Assembly (NCBI RefSeq): GCF_902362185.1
Contig: NC_044509.1
Coordinates: forward strand, 7,658,447 to 7,722,446
Source: Chanos chanos
Taxonomy: Eukaryota > Chordata > Actinopteri > Gonorynchiformes > Chanidae
Reading direction: 5' to 3'
Length of the DNA stretch: 64,000 bases
Positions 51,873 to 63,900 of this stretch are shown here, piece after piece; position 1 is the first letter of the stretch, and every line of letters starts with the position of its first letter. Below the pieces are notes generated by a model. It did no database searches, was not told the DNA's origin, and was given only the letters and a program-made list of their open reading frames with translations. A program made the position numbers and the translations under genes.

Positions 51873-54368
51873 TGGAAAGAAGTGGGAGGTGAAGAGCACA
51901 AAACGTGATACTGTTTGACCGAGGTGAAACAGCAACCTGTGAACCTGTGATGGTGCTAGAAGAGAGGTTTGTTTACTCACCTCTTAGCTGAGATTTCCCA
52001 ATGCTGAACTCCTCATTCAATCCAATTCTCATCTCTGAAGGAAAACAGCAGCATGGAGAAAAATTGTATGAAAGCAATGGAGAAAAAAATAAGTGGAATG
52101 TAAGTTGAAAAAAAAAAAGCATTCCAGTGTTGGACAACGAAGAACTGTAAGGAAGAATAAAACTAACAGCAGGTCCAATATTTCAAGTTAATTTAAATTA
52201 TTTCAGCTTTATTTGTACTCTACATCTAACTGCTTCATTTTCTGGTTGTTCTTGACACTTTGATACACTCACCTGAACAACTTGGTAGGTAACACTTCAC
52301 TCTGATTTCACCCTCAATATCTGCCTTCATCAACATACCCTGCAACAGACAGAGAAAACGACAGTCAGTGAGAACGAGACAAATAAAGAGGTGGGAGTAA
52401 ATAAAGATGGATTGAGAAATAAACATGAGAAAAAAGGGTAACTGAGAACACTCATAAATGGGAGCACTATTTTAAAAAGCAATTAAGTGACTGACTTGAA
52501 CTTACATTGGAGCCAATGACCACTGAGAGTCTCTCTATCACGTCCACAAAAATCTCATTTTTCCCTCCCTACGCTCAGGCAAAAGACAGAAATGACACAT
52601 ATATCATGATACGATATAAATAACATTAATAAATACAGACTGACACATTCAACAACAACAACAACAACAAAAACGGTTCAGCTCAGCTTTGACCAACACA
52701 GGCTTTTTTTCAGCATTTCCATACACACAGTGATCAGATACATTTCATTAGATCAGATAAACGCTTTTTGAATCTTCTATGATGATTGTTCACGTCTAGT
52801 TCCAAGCCCAAATGATTCTGACTCAGACAGCTGAGCAGCACACACCTGCTCTCCACGACCGGACATTATGGGACGAGTGGCTGCAGCACTGGGAGCCACT
52901 TTGCTCTGCTGGGTTTCAGCTCCAAACTTAGAGAGACAGAGATGGACAGAAGAAAACAAACTACATTTCCCATGATTCCACACAAAAAAGGCAAAATGCT
53001 TCTTCCCAAACTAAAATTTAAATTGCTGATGGCAGCAATGGAGATTTGATTTTGGATCGTCATCAGAGGTGCAAAACATCTAAGACAACAAAAAGAGAAT
53101 AGTACTGAAAGAAAAAATCTTACCAAGCCAACATTACTAAGGTCAAACAGACTAAAGGGTTTGGAACTGACTGCTTCGGTCTGAATGAAGTTTTTGAGGA
53201 TATCAGTGGAGGTTGTCTGGATGTAGCCATAATCCTGAAGAAACATATGAGATCAGGGGATGGACAGGACCCCTTAATGGATCAATACAAAAGAATAAAG
53301 TGGTTGCAAGCGGTTGTATTTTACGGTTGTGCTGCAGTAAAAAGAAAAAAAAAAAATACTAACCACCATCTCATCCAAAAGCTCATAAATGAGTGCAAAA
53401 TTCATTCGGACTGATTTCTCAGACAGACTGCCACAATAATCCTTTGTGAGTGCAGCTAATCTGTGACACAGGTAGAGTGGTTTTAGTATATAAAATGACA
53501 TAATACACACAGAAATAAAGAAAACAAGAACATCTGTATTTGTGCAATACAAGGTGCAGATATCAAATTTCATGTTACGATGCAATGGCCTATAAAGGAA
53601 CCAGATACTGGCTATATAACACACAACATGTCTGCACAAATCATGCACAGTCATCAAACTGTGCAGGCAATGCATGCCAACCTGTTGAGAAATTCAATGA
53701 TAGTGAAGGGGGAAGGATTCACTTTTGTAGATGCAACCCAGTAAAGTCCACCTTGCTTGACATGAATGAAATGCAGGTCTTTGTGAGTCTAGAAAAAGAG
53801 TTGAAGCAGTATGAGAAAACAGACACACAATTAGTTTTCTAGGGGATTAAAGTATTTTTTCGGCAGACAATAACTCATGGGAGAGAGACAATGCTATAGA
53901 AATTTCATTTCCACTCCAGCATTATTAGTTTTACAAGTACATATTGTGATGAAACAACGACAACCATGTCTCGGTCACTGACATAATTAATACGCGGAAA
54001 GTTACCATGACAACCGGTGGCTGGTCACCACTCAAGGCTGTGACCATTTCGTAGAACACGCTGATGGAATCTTTCCCAGCCTCGCCACGGACTGATACGG
54101 AAAGTTAAGCAACATACAGGGGCTGAAAACACATTCATATTCTTCTGCTATTTCCTCAGATATGCTTACTCCCTGCCCATTAGACTTAACACTTCAGACT
54201 GAAACAACAATTTGCCATTGGTCCGTGTGGCAGAAATACTAGTTAGCAACCTAGCTTAACTTCTTAAGGAGCCAATATGCAAATAGCCAAAGAAGCCTTA
54301 GGTAGGATACAGTCTTTGTAGATGAGATAATCGCCTTTGGAAGACAAGATGAACACCTGCGAAATCAT
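50273..54368 (-). CDS. ap4m1: AP-4 complex subunit mu-1
   Basis: 442-residue medium subunit of adaptor complex AP-4, which sorts cargo such as ATG9 from the trans-Golgi. Fifteen minus-strand exons: 54311-54368, 54006-54091, 53682-53788, 53364-53460, 53124-53234, 52846-52926, 52506-52568, 52273-52339, 51981-52034, 51730-51836, 51552-51643, 51371-51415, 51030-51080, 50729-50846 and 50273-50464. It starts [19 protein letters not shown] (longin-like domain, about 1-135). The linker [20 protein letters not shown] is almost human. The mu-homology domain follows, with [15 protein letters not shown], and the protein ends [12 protein letters not shown]. Human AP4M1 is 453 residues. All fifteen exons join in phase. 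The small exon 51030-51080 ([14 protein letters not shown]) is easy to miss but needed. A poly(A) signal is at 50041-50046 (minus). Confidence 0.96.
51847..51872. repeat. (GA)n microsatellite in an ap4m1 intron
   Basis: A pure GA run in the intron upstream of ap4m1 exon 10. Confidence 0.85.
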
Positions 54369-54675
54369 TCTTCTGAATCACAACAAAATAGCCGGTTGTG
54401 GACAGGGGCGCTGTCACTGTCAGGGACTGGCAGCAGCAGCTCACAACATTCCTTACTAAGTGGAGGCAAAAACTGTCTATAAAGCCAGTGCCTACCTCTT
54501 TACCAATAGTGTAAACAAGATACGAAATCACCGCTTAATTTTTCGCAAGATGAAGTTGTCAAAAACCAGCTAAAGTCCCATCTTGATAGCTCATTTATTC
54601 AGTTTACAAAAAACAAGTGACGTTTTGTAGTATCATTTCCTCTTTGTTGGTAGGTCGCGGTGACACATATATGGG

Positions 54676-54691
54676 TAGCGCCACCTTTTGG
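54676..54691 (-). promoter_or_regulatory. CTCF-like motif
   Basis: On the minus strand this reads CCAAAAGGTGGCGCTA, two mismatches from the CTCF core, about 300 bases upstream of the ap4m1 start codon. Confidence 0.3.
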
Positions 54692-55411
54692 ATGGGTGGT
54701 AGTGCTGGGGCTTTTAATAACTATGATCATTGCTGATGCATTAATGTGATGATTTCAAACAAACCTTCGATCAGTACAGGACCTTCAAGGAGACTAACGA
54801 GCTATTTTAAGTAAAAGATGACACGTTGCTCAAAAACAAGATTACAAAGTTCGATCATCTCACGTCAGCTGATGACTCCACTGAACGATAAACTGATGGT
54901 GAGAATATGATAAATAATATTACATAATAATACATACATTATAATATTACATTGCTAAATCTACGTTAGGAGCAGCACAATGACAAAAATGAAAAAACTG
55001 TTGAGAAGTTTAAAGGTTTGCTGATCTAACAGCAAGAGGTTGGCATTCAAATGTCGTTCCTTTCACGTATGATTCATAATCGTAAAGGCCTCAGTAAACA
55101 CAAGACAAATACCCTCAGAATAAAAGGGATATTACACAAGCACTCTGCAGTTACTGAGGATCTCACACTTTCACAAACTCTTTCTTAACAGGGTATTAAC
55201 ATGCAGGTAATATCTAATCGTGGTGTACTGAGACTTAATTATGCCACGGGCATCAGCCATTACTTAAAGGAACTAATAAATCTCTGACATATCAGTGTTC
55301 GTAAAGCAAGTCGTATGTATAGACATGAAATTATTTACGTATAACGCTTTGTCTTCACCCACACCATAATAATTCTAATCAAAGAAATTAGTTTACGGCT
55401 TCCGGCCGGGC

Positions 55412-55457
55412 TTTACTTTCTACTTGAACATGTCAATTTACTTTCTACTTGAACATG
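55412..55457 (+). repeat. 21-bp direct repeat
   Basis: TTTACTTTCTACTTGAACAT(G) occurs at 55412-55432 and again at 55437-55457, separated by four bases. Confidence 0.85.
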
Positions 55458-56439
55458 AACAGCCGATAGTTTAGAACAGATGTTTAGGTCCTTGACGGTG
55501 AGAGATGAACATTTTTAAACCGTTAAGTGGCCTGTGCAAATGATTTAAAAACATTCTGCGTCGTAGAAAAGAACACAACTTGCCGTGTTCTGACAATGGT
55601 CAGCTGGACAGAGTAATGACCTTGTCACCACACATAAGCGGCTCCTACCACCAAGGGGGCCACTGCACAGTTGCACGCAAATCTAAGCACACGAGCTACG
55701 TTATCGCGGATGCACTTGTAAATCGGGAGGTGAAAGAAAGCGCTGATTGACACATATCGAGAGGCTGAACCTTGATGCCACATAGTAATGGATGACTGAA
55801 AGTCTTCAAATGCACTAAACGTGACTCTACGGTCTGTAATTCTGGGCACAGAAAAGCTCCACGAAACGTTCTTCAGTTTGAATGAAGACCAGTAGTTAGA
55901 CATAGTATGATTTTGTTATTTTCGTGTACTGCTGTTATTAGTTGTAACTGTAGCAATGGTCATTTTAACTGTAAACATCAATAAATGGGAGCAGGGAATA
56001 ACAGTGAAATATGACGGCTTTTAAAATCTACAGGCAACTGCAATAAATTAAAGAAACACAAACATTAAATGTCTCCATAAATCTATGAGTTTCAGTGAGC
56101 CTTGACATAGAGTCTAAGAATGACTAGAGCTCTTTTCGGTTGATACTGTTTCATTCTTGTCTAAGGCTGTCTAAGCCTCTGCTTCAAAATAACTTTTTTG
56201 TTTTTGTTTTGTTTTTGGCATGGGCTATGCATACACATGTCCACTTGCTGAGAACTGGTTGAAGGATGCCTCAGGTAATAGTATTCCCCACTGTGAATTT
56301 CACAGTGGACTATCCATGATGTAGATGCCTGCTCAGATCATATAGGGAGATATTTGCTGTTCCCTGACTCAGACTTGTCCACCTGTATGACATTATGGTC
56401 GAGGAGCATGTGCTTTCAACCACAGCTGACCTTAAATAG

Positions 56440-56750
56440 TGATGTCTTTTCCTCAGACCTCTATGCCGCTATCACTGTTTCTTGTGAAACATTGGCATTG
56501 GTAAACTGGCCACCTGACCGCTGCCAGCCATGTCCCTATGATAACCCTTCATTTAAACACACAAGACAAACAAGAGATCTCTTCCTCTGGCCATGTTTGC
56601 CAAAGTAAAAGGGAACTGAGCCTGCAAAACATTTGTACTAGGCCCTGGACATGACAGAACATTTATTTCTCAATTCAGAGACCACGTCTGTGTGAAAGCA
56701 CCAACTGTATATATCTCTCATTCACTCTTTATTTTGACAGTTACATGTAA
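56440..56750 (+). repeat. Dispersed repeat, copy B (unclassified)
   Basis: The second copy of the element described at 2.3-2.8 kb. Shared landmarks in the same order are GCCGCT, CTTGTGAAACATTG (56481-56494), AACATTT followed by GGCCC, and the CACGT...AAGCACC block (56693-56712). The copies are well diverged. Confidence 0.5.
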
Positions 56751-57865
56751 CTGTAACATCAAAATGCTAAGAAGTAATCTCATTATTGGTCATATATATA
56801 TATATGGTTTATGGTTTCCCCCTCCAAAAGCACTTCACTTACAAGGGTTTAAACTGTTTCATTCTGCGGAGAGACTCACAGGAAGGAAATTCTTTCGTAA
56901 CCTGATGGAATCTGGGAATGGTAGTGGGGTAAAGCTACCAGAACACTTAAAGTGAAATATAATGTATAGCATTATCATTACTCTGTATTCTGTGGTTGTT
57001 ATTGTCAAACCCCTGTTTTAGTGCATATCTTAGATTCTTGCCCTGGCCCAATCACACCTGTTTCAGAGCCTCCTCATCACTTTTCTCCGCCCCCCAGGGC
57101 TGTTTTTCACTAGGCCCCTCTTCTCTTGGCTCTGTGCTCAAACCCAGAGGCTTTTAATACCCCACACACCTCTTAATCTATCAACCCCAAGATTCACCAT
57201 GAAGTTCCTGATATTATTTTTAAAAACGTGATTTGTTCATTGAGAAAGGTTCACAACATTCAGTGTGAAAGTAATGTAAAGTTTGACATTTTTTTCCTGA
57301 CTCCTGTTGAAAGATGTTTTTCCCCTGAGCTCAAAGTTATATGTTTAAACCAAAACTCCAGCTGTTTCTCCTGAAAGAGGGTTTTAATTTTGCTGCTCAG
57401 ATGTGCGCGTTTCTTCAACACGGGGGTTATCATTACCTCCTGGACACACATCTGAGCAAGTCTGAAAACCAGACAGCAGAGAGGGCTAAATTTGTGTCAC
57501 GCAGAACATGAAATATCAAAGCGAGTCAACAAGGGTACTGCGATCATAATTATGTTTTTTATATTGCCATTACATTGTGATAGAACCTTGATAAAAAAAA
57601 CACACATACACACACATTTAAATCTTTCAAGCTCAAATCGTGCAATGGAGGGATCTATAGTAGCACACTGCTTTCCCAAGGTGTTTGTCCCTTACCATTT
57701 TACAAGCAGTTAATTACCGTTCGAAGGTGTTTCTTCCTCCTGCGCACACAGAAATACACCGCATATGTGTTGTTTTAATAAGTCAGTTTAAGAACCCTTT
57801 TAGTTTACCGCACGACGAATCAGGCGCAATAATGTTCGATGGTGGGAGGGTGCTCTTTGAACTTT

Positions 57866-57971
57866 CTAGCCAATAGCAATAACCAGCGTAATTACTGGTA
57901 CAGACCGCAGTATTTATCAAGAATGTTCATTAAAGCTCTAACCAGAGAAGAGAGGTTGGAGAGACACAAAG
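57866..57971 (+). promoter_or_regulatory. Actinodin core promoter and 5' UTR exon
   Basis: A CCAAT box (57870-57874) is followed 36 bases later by a TATA-like TATTTAT (57911-57917). Transcription would start near 57940. The proposed first exon ends at 57971 with the donor AAAG then GTAAGTC; the matching acceptor is TTTGCAG at 58748, nine bases before the start codon. Confidence 0.55.
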
Positions 57972-58757
57972 GTAAGTCTGTCCAGTTGCTTCAATTAAGG
58001 CACATGTAGATGAAATAATTTTTGTATATGTGTTATTCTGTGTTGTGGGATACAGATCATTAAATGATAGTCGGTTATGATACTTTCGGTTCACTTGAAC
58101 AATTTTGTCAGCTTGTTTTTCTGCCCTCCCCAGTGTGTTGAAGTGTTCCCTCTAACTGGTCTTGTGAAGCATTGTGCAGTATGTAGATGTTCATAGTACT
58201 GACTGACTTAGCTGTGTACCATCATCACTCAGATTCTAGTCTTACAGTCAAGACATTTTGTGCAAACTTTTTTTGCGGCTCAGTCCTGGGAAAAAGTGTC
58301 TCGGAGGGTGCCACCAGATAAAGACAGACACCGGTGGCTGAGTTTGACCACGGTATCTGTATTTGTCGTTTGAGTACTTAATATAGCTTCCTGGGTGTTG
58401 TTTTAGTGAAGAATCGAAGTAATACGCGAAAATAGTTGGTGCAATTGGAAGGAATGTTCTTGTCATGACATCATCACATAAAATAAATGAACATTTTTGT
58501 ATGTAACAACTTCAAACGAAAAAACAATATCTGACTAGGTGCAAAGGGCGCATAAATTGTGAAATGTGAAATGATCACAGACACACACACACACACAACA
58601 CAAGTCCGTGTAAAGCGAAAACACTGCCGTAAGAAAGGTTCTTCATTAAAGATTGAATCAATGTAAATGTTCAGTATCGCCTGCATAACATGTCGCATAT
58701 CTGAAACTGTTCTTTGTGTGGCATCAACATTTTCCTCGCTGTTTGCAGGCGTTAAAG

Positions 58758-59367
58758 ATGATCTCCCGGGTGTTACTAATGGGGACACTTCATTGTTTGC
58801 TAATGCTGCCAGGTAAACTCTAGGTTTACTTCTCTTTTAATTAACTGATTTCACTGGGAAACGAGTTCAAATTTTAAGTTGGTGTTTCTTTTTTCCTGAC
58901 AATATTACAGCTTTGCTGGAATGCACATCTCTCACAAAGATCAGGGGAAGTAAAGGTAACCATTCAGCACTGTTCCTACAGTTTGATAAAAATACATTTT
59001 TACCACATTTTGTGTATGTGACATGTTCGTCTCATGCTTTGTAATTAATCAATCTGTGCCAGATAAATTGAATGGAATGCTTAGATATGCATCTTACTGG
59101 ACTTACACATGATATAAAACCATACACATTTTTTAAACTTAAGCTTTGTATTCAGCAGTGTCTGTGGATGGTGTCAGCATTGACTCCAGCAAGGCCAATG
59201 ACTTCTTAGCTCATTCACGTCCCAAACGTCAAACTGGTCCAAAGTGGTATCACAAGAACCCAGACTTTCAGTCATATTACCGCTTTTACAACAGCATTGG
59301 ACATATTGAAGGGGTGAGGGCAAAAGATATGGGGACTTGTTTCATGAAACTGCTTTCTTTCTTTTGA

Positions 59368-59402
<35 letters not shown>

Positions 59403-60259
59403 TGTGTGTGTGCGGGCGCATTGCACTACATGTTGATTTAGTTGCTTCATTTTCTTCATGAGATATTAAGTTGACATATTGCCAACACTCTCATTTTGTC
59501 ACTACAATGAACACAAAAACTCACGTCTTTTCCCTTTAATTCTTTCAGCTCTATGAAATTGATAAGATCAGAATGCTGTACCAGCAAATGCGCCATCTTG
59601 AGCAAGAGTACGGTCCGGATGCTTCCAGTTTCCAGAGCCGTCTTGGCCTTCCAGCTGCCACGACGACTTCTCCAACAACACCTAAACCCACAACCCCACC
59701 TCCTCCCCCACCCACCACTCCAACTCCACTCGCACGCGCTCTTTCCCAGGGTGATGTGATGTATCTCTGCAATCCTAAAGACCCATTGTGTAAGCCACAC
59801 ATTGTCTATCTGCCAACAGGCGGCATCCCTATAGTCTGTGATCCACGTTATCATTCAGACTGTAAACTTCCAACTCTTCCTGAAGCCCCTGCTGAGCCTG
59901 AAGCACCTTCTCCTTCTGCCTCCAAGGAGTCCCCTCCATCTAATCCTATAACCTTTAAAGGGATGGAATATGATTGCGATCCATATTGGGATCCAGACTG
60001 TTTGATTGACCACCCGCCTAGACCTATGAAAGAAAGTGTTAAGCCTCCATCACTCCCAACGACCCTCCCCGTCAGTGAGAAAAAGGTGGAGGAAGAGAAG
60101 CCGTCAGAGAAGCCAAAGGTGGAGGAAGTCGCGACAGAAACCCCAGCCTTAGAGAATAAGGAAACAGAGGTGGATCCAGATCCTTATGATCCTTATGATT
60201 TCAATCGAGATCTCTTTGATCCATATCGCTATTCTTACCCAGCCCCAGAGCCTCAGTAG
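58758..60259 (+). CDS. Actinodin-like actinotrichia protein
   Basis: Predicted 322-residue secreted protein. Coding exons are 58758-58812, 58911-58955, 59156-59313 and 59549-60259, preceded by a probable non-coding exon ending at 57971. A signal peptide covers about residues 1-24. RPKR (55-58) is a furin-type site. The block [18 protein letters not shown] followed by [20 protein letters not shown] is what I recall as the conserved actinodin core. A Pro/Thr-rich linker follows. Three cysteine-pair motifs come next (CNPKDPLC 160-167, CDPRYHSDC 183-191, CDPYWDPDC 229-237), then an acidic, Asp/Pro/Tyr-rich tail. Actinodins are structural components of actinotrichia, the fibrils of fin folds, and are missing from tetrapods. 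I cannot tell which actinodin paralogue this is. A poly(A) signal is at 60307-60312. Confidence 0.82.
59370..59413. repeat. (TG)n microsatellite in actinodin-like intron
   Basis: A TG dinucleotide run in the intron before the last exon. Confidence 0.85.
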
Positions 60260-60804
60260 TCAGCTGGTTTTAAAATGACCTGTTATCTGAATAAGAACAG
60301 TTTAACAATAAAGACAGAATAAACAGAAGAATACTTATATGCCAAAGCTATGTATAAGTAACTGTAAGAAATACGATTATATTTGTTCAGTTTTGCGAAT
60401 TGGGAAAATACAATGTAAATTAAACCTAAAGACCTTACTAGAAAAAGCGCTGGAAAAGCGCCGGTTTTCTGCTCAGTTTTGCTGAAATAAATATACATTT
60501 CAACACTGGGTCTATTTATTTCGAACCATGTTACACGGCGATGTATAACGTTGATTTCTGTATGCATGTTTTCTCAAAACGTGTGAACTACGATAGAAGT
60601 TGTGCCAGGACATTTTTGTTGCGGCGAACACCTAAAACAAATCTTTGGTCAAATACTTTGATAACATATACACGGGGTAGTGGAAGGTTTTAAATAGAAA
60701 TGCGTGATGATTAAAAAATCAAACACGTTCTATTAACTTCTTTCTACACAGAAAACTCACGCAATCATGTGCATTTATACTGTATTCTCACCTTTTGAGC
60801 GCAC
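60260..60804. other. Intergenic DNA
   Basis: The actinodin-like 3' UTR and AT-rich DNA up to tRNA-Leu. Nothing else recognised. Confidence 0.5.
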
Positions 60805-60886
60805 GGTAGCGTGGCCGAGCGGTCTAAGGCGCTGGATTTAGGCTCCAGTCTCTCTGGAGGCGTGGGTTCGAATCCCACCGCTGCCA
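60805..60886 (+). tRNA. tRNA-Leu(TAG)
   Basis: 82 nt including the discriminator A. The acceptor arms GGTAGCG and CGCTGCC pair fully. Box A is TGGCCGAGCGG and box B is GGTTCGAATCC. The anticodon stem CTGGA/TCCAG encloses TTTAGGC, giving anticodon TAG. A long variable arm is present, as in class II tRNAs. No intron. A T4 terminator begins ten bases downstream (60896-60899). Confidence 0.97.
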
Positions 60887-61525
60887 ACATGGTACTTTTG
60901 ACGATATGCACTGTATGTACGTATTTAGGTTTCAGGAAGGAATAATATACAGTCATAATATACAAACTGATTTGAAAATACGACAATGCCTGTACGAATC
61001 AATAAGTTATTTGAAAGATCGACAACCAAATGCGAACACAAAATGGCAAGATTTGTGGAACGAGTTCCCAGAAGAACAAATTCATCTACACTACAATACA
61101 TTACTGAAAAATTCAGTACTGATGTAATATACATATTTATATAATGCTGATGGATCCATGAGTGCAAATTGCCAATCTTTTATGTTTTATTTATGACAGG
61201 AGATATGCTGCCGTATGGAAAGGTATTTGCCATGTATATTGTCTGACAAATAGACATTATAAGTATACATTTCACAGATTTCAATAAATGCAAAAATTAA
61301 ATATCAGTCCTAATCAGACAATTCCATTTTTGGCTACGCTTCCTTCGTGCGTTGAAAGTCCATTTGCCTCTCTTTCTACTGTGGCTGTGGAACGCTTTCT
61401 TTTTTTAAAAATCTGAAACAGGGTGTAAAGCCTTTGACCATTTCAGTTTGAAATAAATTAGCATTACCTACCATACGTTATCACAGTTTACTGCGTCTAC
61501 TATGCATGATGATGATATCCCAAAA
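60887..61525. other. Spacer between the two tRNA genes
   Basis: AT-rich spacer; no gene recognised. Confidence 0.5.
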
Positions 61526-61598
61526 GGCACCGCTGGGATTCGAACCCAGGATCTCCTGTTTACTAGACAGGCGCTTTAACCAACTAAGCCACGGCGCC
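61526..61598 (-). tRNA. tRNA-Thr(AGT)
   Basis: 73 nt on the minus strand. The acceptor arms GGCGCCG and CGGTGCC pair with one G-T wobble. Box A is TGGCTTAGTTGG and box B is GGTTCGAATCC. The anticodon stem CCTGT/ACAGG encloses CTAGTAA, giving anticodon AGT. No intron. A T4 terminator follows directly (61522-61525 read on the minus strand). Confidence 0.97.
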
Positions 61599-61659
61599 GG
61601 ATGGCACATTTGCAGAATCGTCTTTTTTTCAGGTTTCACTACAAATGTACATCTATCAC

Positions 61660-61940
61660 GGTTAATAGAATAGAGCAGATAGAATATCTTTATTGCCCTT
61701 GCAGAAGTACAGTTGTAACTGCGCCAGTACAACGAGATTGAGCATGCAACTTCCGCGCTCGATGCTATAAAAAAAAAGATAAATAAGGTAAAAACAGAGC
61801 AATAACTAAGATAAAATAGTAATAAAGTAGTAAGTAAAAGAGTAACAAACAATATGAAGAGTGCAGTAGTACATAAACAGTGCAAAAGCCCAGATGTGCA
61901 AAGCGGGAACAAATGTGCAATGCAGCAACAAGATGTGCAA
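61660..61940 (-). mobile_element. LINE 3'-tail fragment
   Basis: Read on the minus strand, this ends with CTCGTTGTACTGGCGCAG, then GGCAATAAAGATATTC and a short TCTAT-type end, the familiar 3' terminus of fish L2-like LINEs. Repeated TGTGCAA units and A-rich stretches lie inward. It has no protein-coding part and is separate from, and opposite to, the next element. Confidence 0.5.
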
Positions 61941-62109
61941 TGCAGCAGTTGTATTCTTTTGACTCATATACGCTCATACTGAGACTCCTTAAATCCCTCT
62001 GGTCACAAAGAGTTACCTGACTGCTTAAATTTCACATTTCTTATGGAAATCTGTGTGATATCTGCGAGATGTCTGTTGTTAAGATATGTTGAGCTTGAGA
62101 TATCCGAGA

Positions 62110-63900
62110 GTTGAGCTATATGGATTGCTTTGAGTCTACTGACTGGAGTGTGCTCCAGGAACCACACGGTGAGGACACTGAGGGACATACGCGCTGACTA
62201 CCTAAACTTCTGTATGGTCATTGTTGTTCCCATCAAAACTGTGCATTGCTTTCCAAATAAGAAGCATTGGATTACCAGTAACGTCAAGGACCTCCTCAAC
62301 AAGAAAAAGAAGGCTGGGCAGAGCTGAAGCGCATTTAGGGGGAGCTCAAGGTCCGGCTGAGAGAGGCAAAGGAGTCATACAGAAGGAAGATGGAGCAGAG
62401 GTTGCAAGAAAACAGCATGAGGGAGGTCTGGGACGGGCTGCAAAATGAAGAGCAGTAGCGCAGCAGACAGGGATGAAGTGAGAGCAAATCAGTTAAGCCA
62501 GTTCTACAATAAGTTTGATAGCCCTGCTCCTGCTGCTACAGCCTGCCCAGTAATCACCCCGACACCTCTTCCCCCAGCTGCTAATCCCTGTCCAGTTCTC
62601 ACCCCCTCATCTCCCCCATCAGCTACAGATGTACCCCTCTCCCCCAGGCTGCCATCATGGACAATGTGACCCGATCCCCTCCACCATCACCGCAGATCCA
62701 GTTAGAGGAGAGCTGAAGAGGCTCCGCCCCAGCAAGGCAGCTGGCCCGCACAGGGTGTGCCCAAGAATTCTTGAGGCCTGTGCTGTCAAACTCAGGGAAT
62801 CCCTTCAACATGTTTTCAGCCTGAGCCTACAACTGGGGAGGGTCTCTGTACTGTGGAAAACATCCTGTCTCATCCCAGTTCCCAAGAAGGCACACCCCAG
62901 TGCACTGAATGACTTCAGGCCAGTTGCCTTAATGACACATATTATGAAGACCTTGGAACGGGTGCTGCTCCATCTCCTCAGACGTCAGGTCCACCGTGCA
63001 CTCGACCCACTGCAATTTGCTTACCAGGAGGAGGTGGGTGTGGAAGATGCCATCCTCTATCTGCTACACATGGCTTACTGTCACCTGGACGATGGGAGCG
63101 GTGCAGTGAGGATCACATTCTTTGATTTCTCCATCCCCTCCTACTGTGGGTCGATGTGGAGGTTGTCAGAACCTACAAGTACCTGGGGCTGCAGCTGGAT
63201 GATACACTGGACTGGTCAGCAAACACTGATACTCTTTACAGGAAGGGGCAGTGCTGGCTCTGTTTCCTGAGGAGGCTGGAGTCCTTCAACATCTGTAGGA
63301 AACTCCTGCTGATGTTTCACCAGTTGGCAGTGTTCTCCTCTATGCTGTGGTGTGCTGGGGAGGCAGCATTAAGGAGAGGAATGCTCTGTGGCTGGCCAGG
63401 CTGGTGAGGAGAGCTGGCTCTGTGGTTGGCACGGAGCTGGATTCCCTTATGCTAGTGGCAGAGAGGAGGACCCTGAATAAACTGTTGTCCATTGTGGACA
63501 ATGCCCGCCACCCTCTGCACAACACAATCACTAGGCAGAGGAGTATGTTTAGTGGCAGACTGCTGTCTCAGTCCTGCTCAACAGACAGACTGAAGAAGTC
63601 CATTGTCCCACAGGCTATGCGGCTATTCAACTCCTCCCAGATGGCAGGGTGCAATCGACTATTACACATGATGCTGTCTCTCCATTGCTACCCATGCTCA
63701 CCTGCATTCTGTCATTAGCTGCTGGACTGTTGGTTATTGGCTATGTTAGCCTTATGTGCAATTTTGTATTGTATTTGTTTATATATGATGTCCAATTTGG
63801 TTTTTTATATATAATTTACAGTAATTCTTATTCTTATTATATTATATTATATTATATTATTATTCTTGCCCTCTTAATCACCTTGCATTTGCACTACCTC
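62110..63900 (+). mobile_element. Internally deleted LINE retrotransposon (L2/jockey-like)
   Basis: A degraded non-LTR element. The 5' portion has relics such as DYLNFC, VVPIKTVHCF and WITSNVKDLLNKKK, with out-of-frame joins. A reverse-transcriptase N-terminal part is at 62629-63135: LRPSKAAGPHRV, LIPVPKKAHPSALNDFRPVA, LDPLQFAYQEEVGVEDAI, ending ITFFDFS. The frame then jumps to the far C-terminal part (TYKYLGLQLDDTLDW, LYRKGQCWLCFLRRLESFNI, ERRTLNKLLSIVDNARHPL). The catalytic palm with the YADD-type motif is therefore absent, an internal loss of probably several hundred bases. An ATTAT repeat tract at about 63836-63860 lies in the 3' part. It cannot be active. Exact family is uncertain. Confidence 0.8.
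63836..63860. repeat. ATTAT pentanucleotide tract
   Basis: About five TATAT/ATTAT units in the 3' region of the LINE. Confidence 0.8.

Larger units (their letters stand above)
54369..57900. other. Intergenic DNA between ap4m1 and actinodin-like gene
   Basis: It starts with the ap4m1 promoter region (about 54.37-54.7 kb) and ends with the actinodin promoter. In between are a short tandem duplication and copy B of the dispersed repeat. No gene is seen. Confidence 0.5.

Noticed and set aside
59456-59854. Minus-strand frame with Gly/Trp-rich sequence
   Set aside because: Antisense shadow of the Pro/Thr-rich actinodin exon.
61481-61977. Minus-strand frames across tRNA-Thr and the LINE tail
   Set aside because: They run through a tRNA gene and A-rich repeat DNA.
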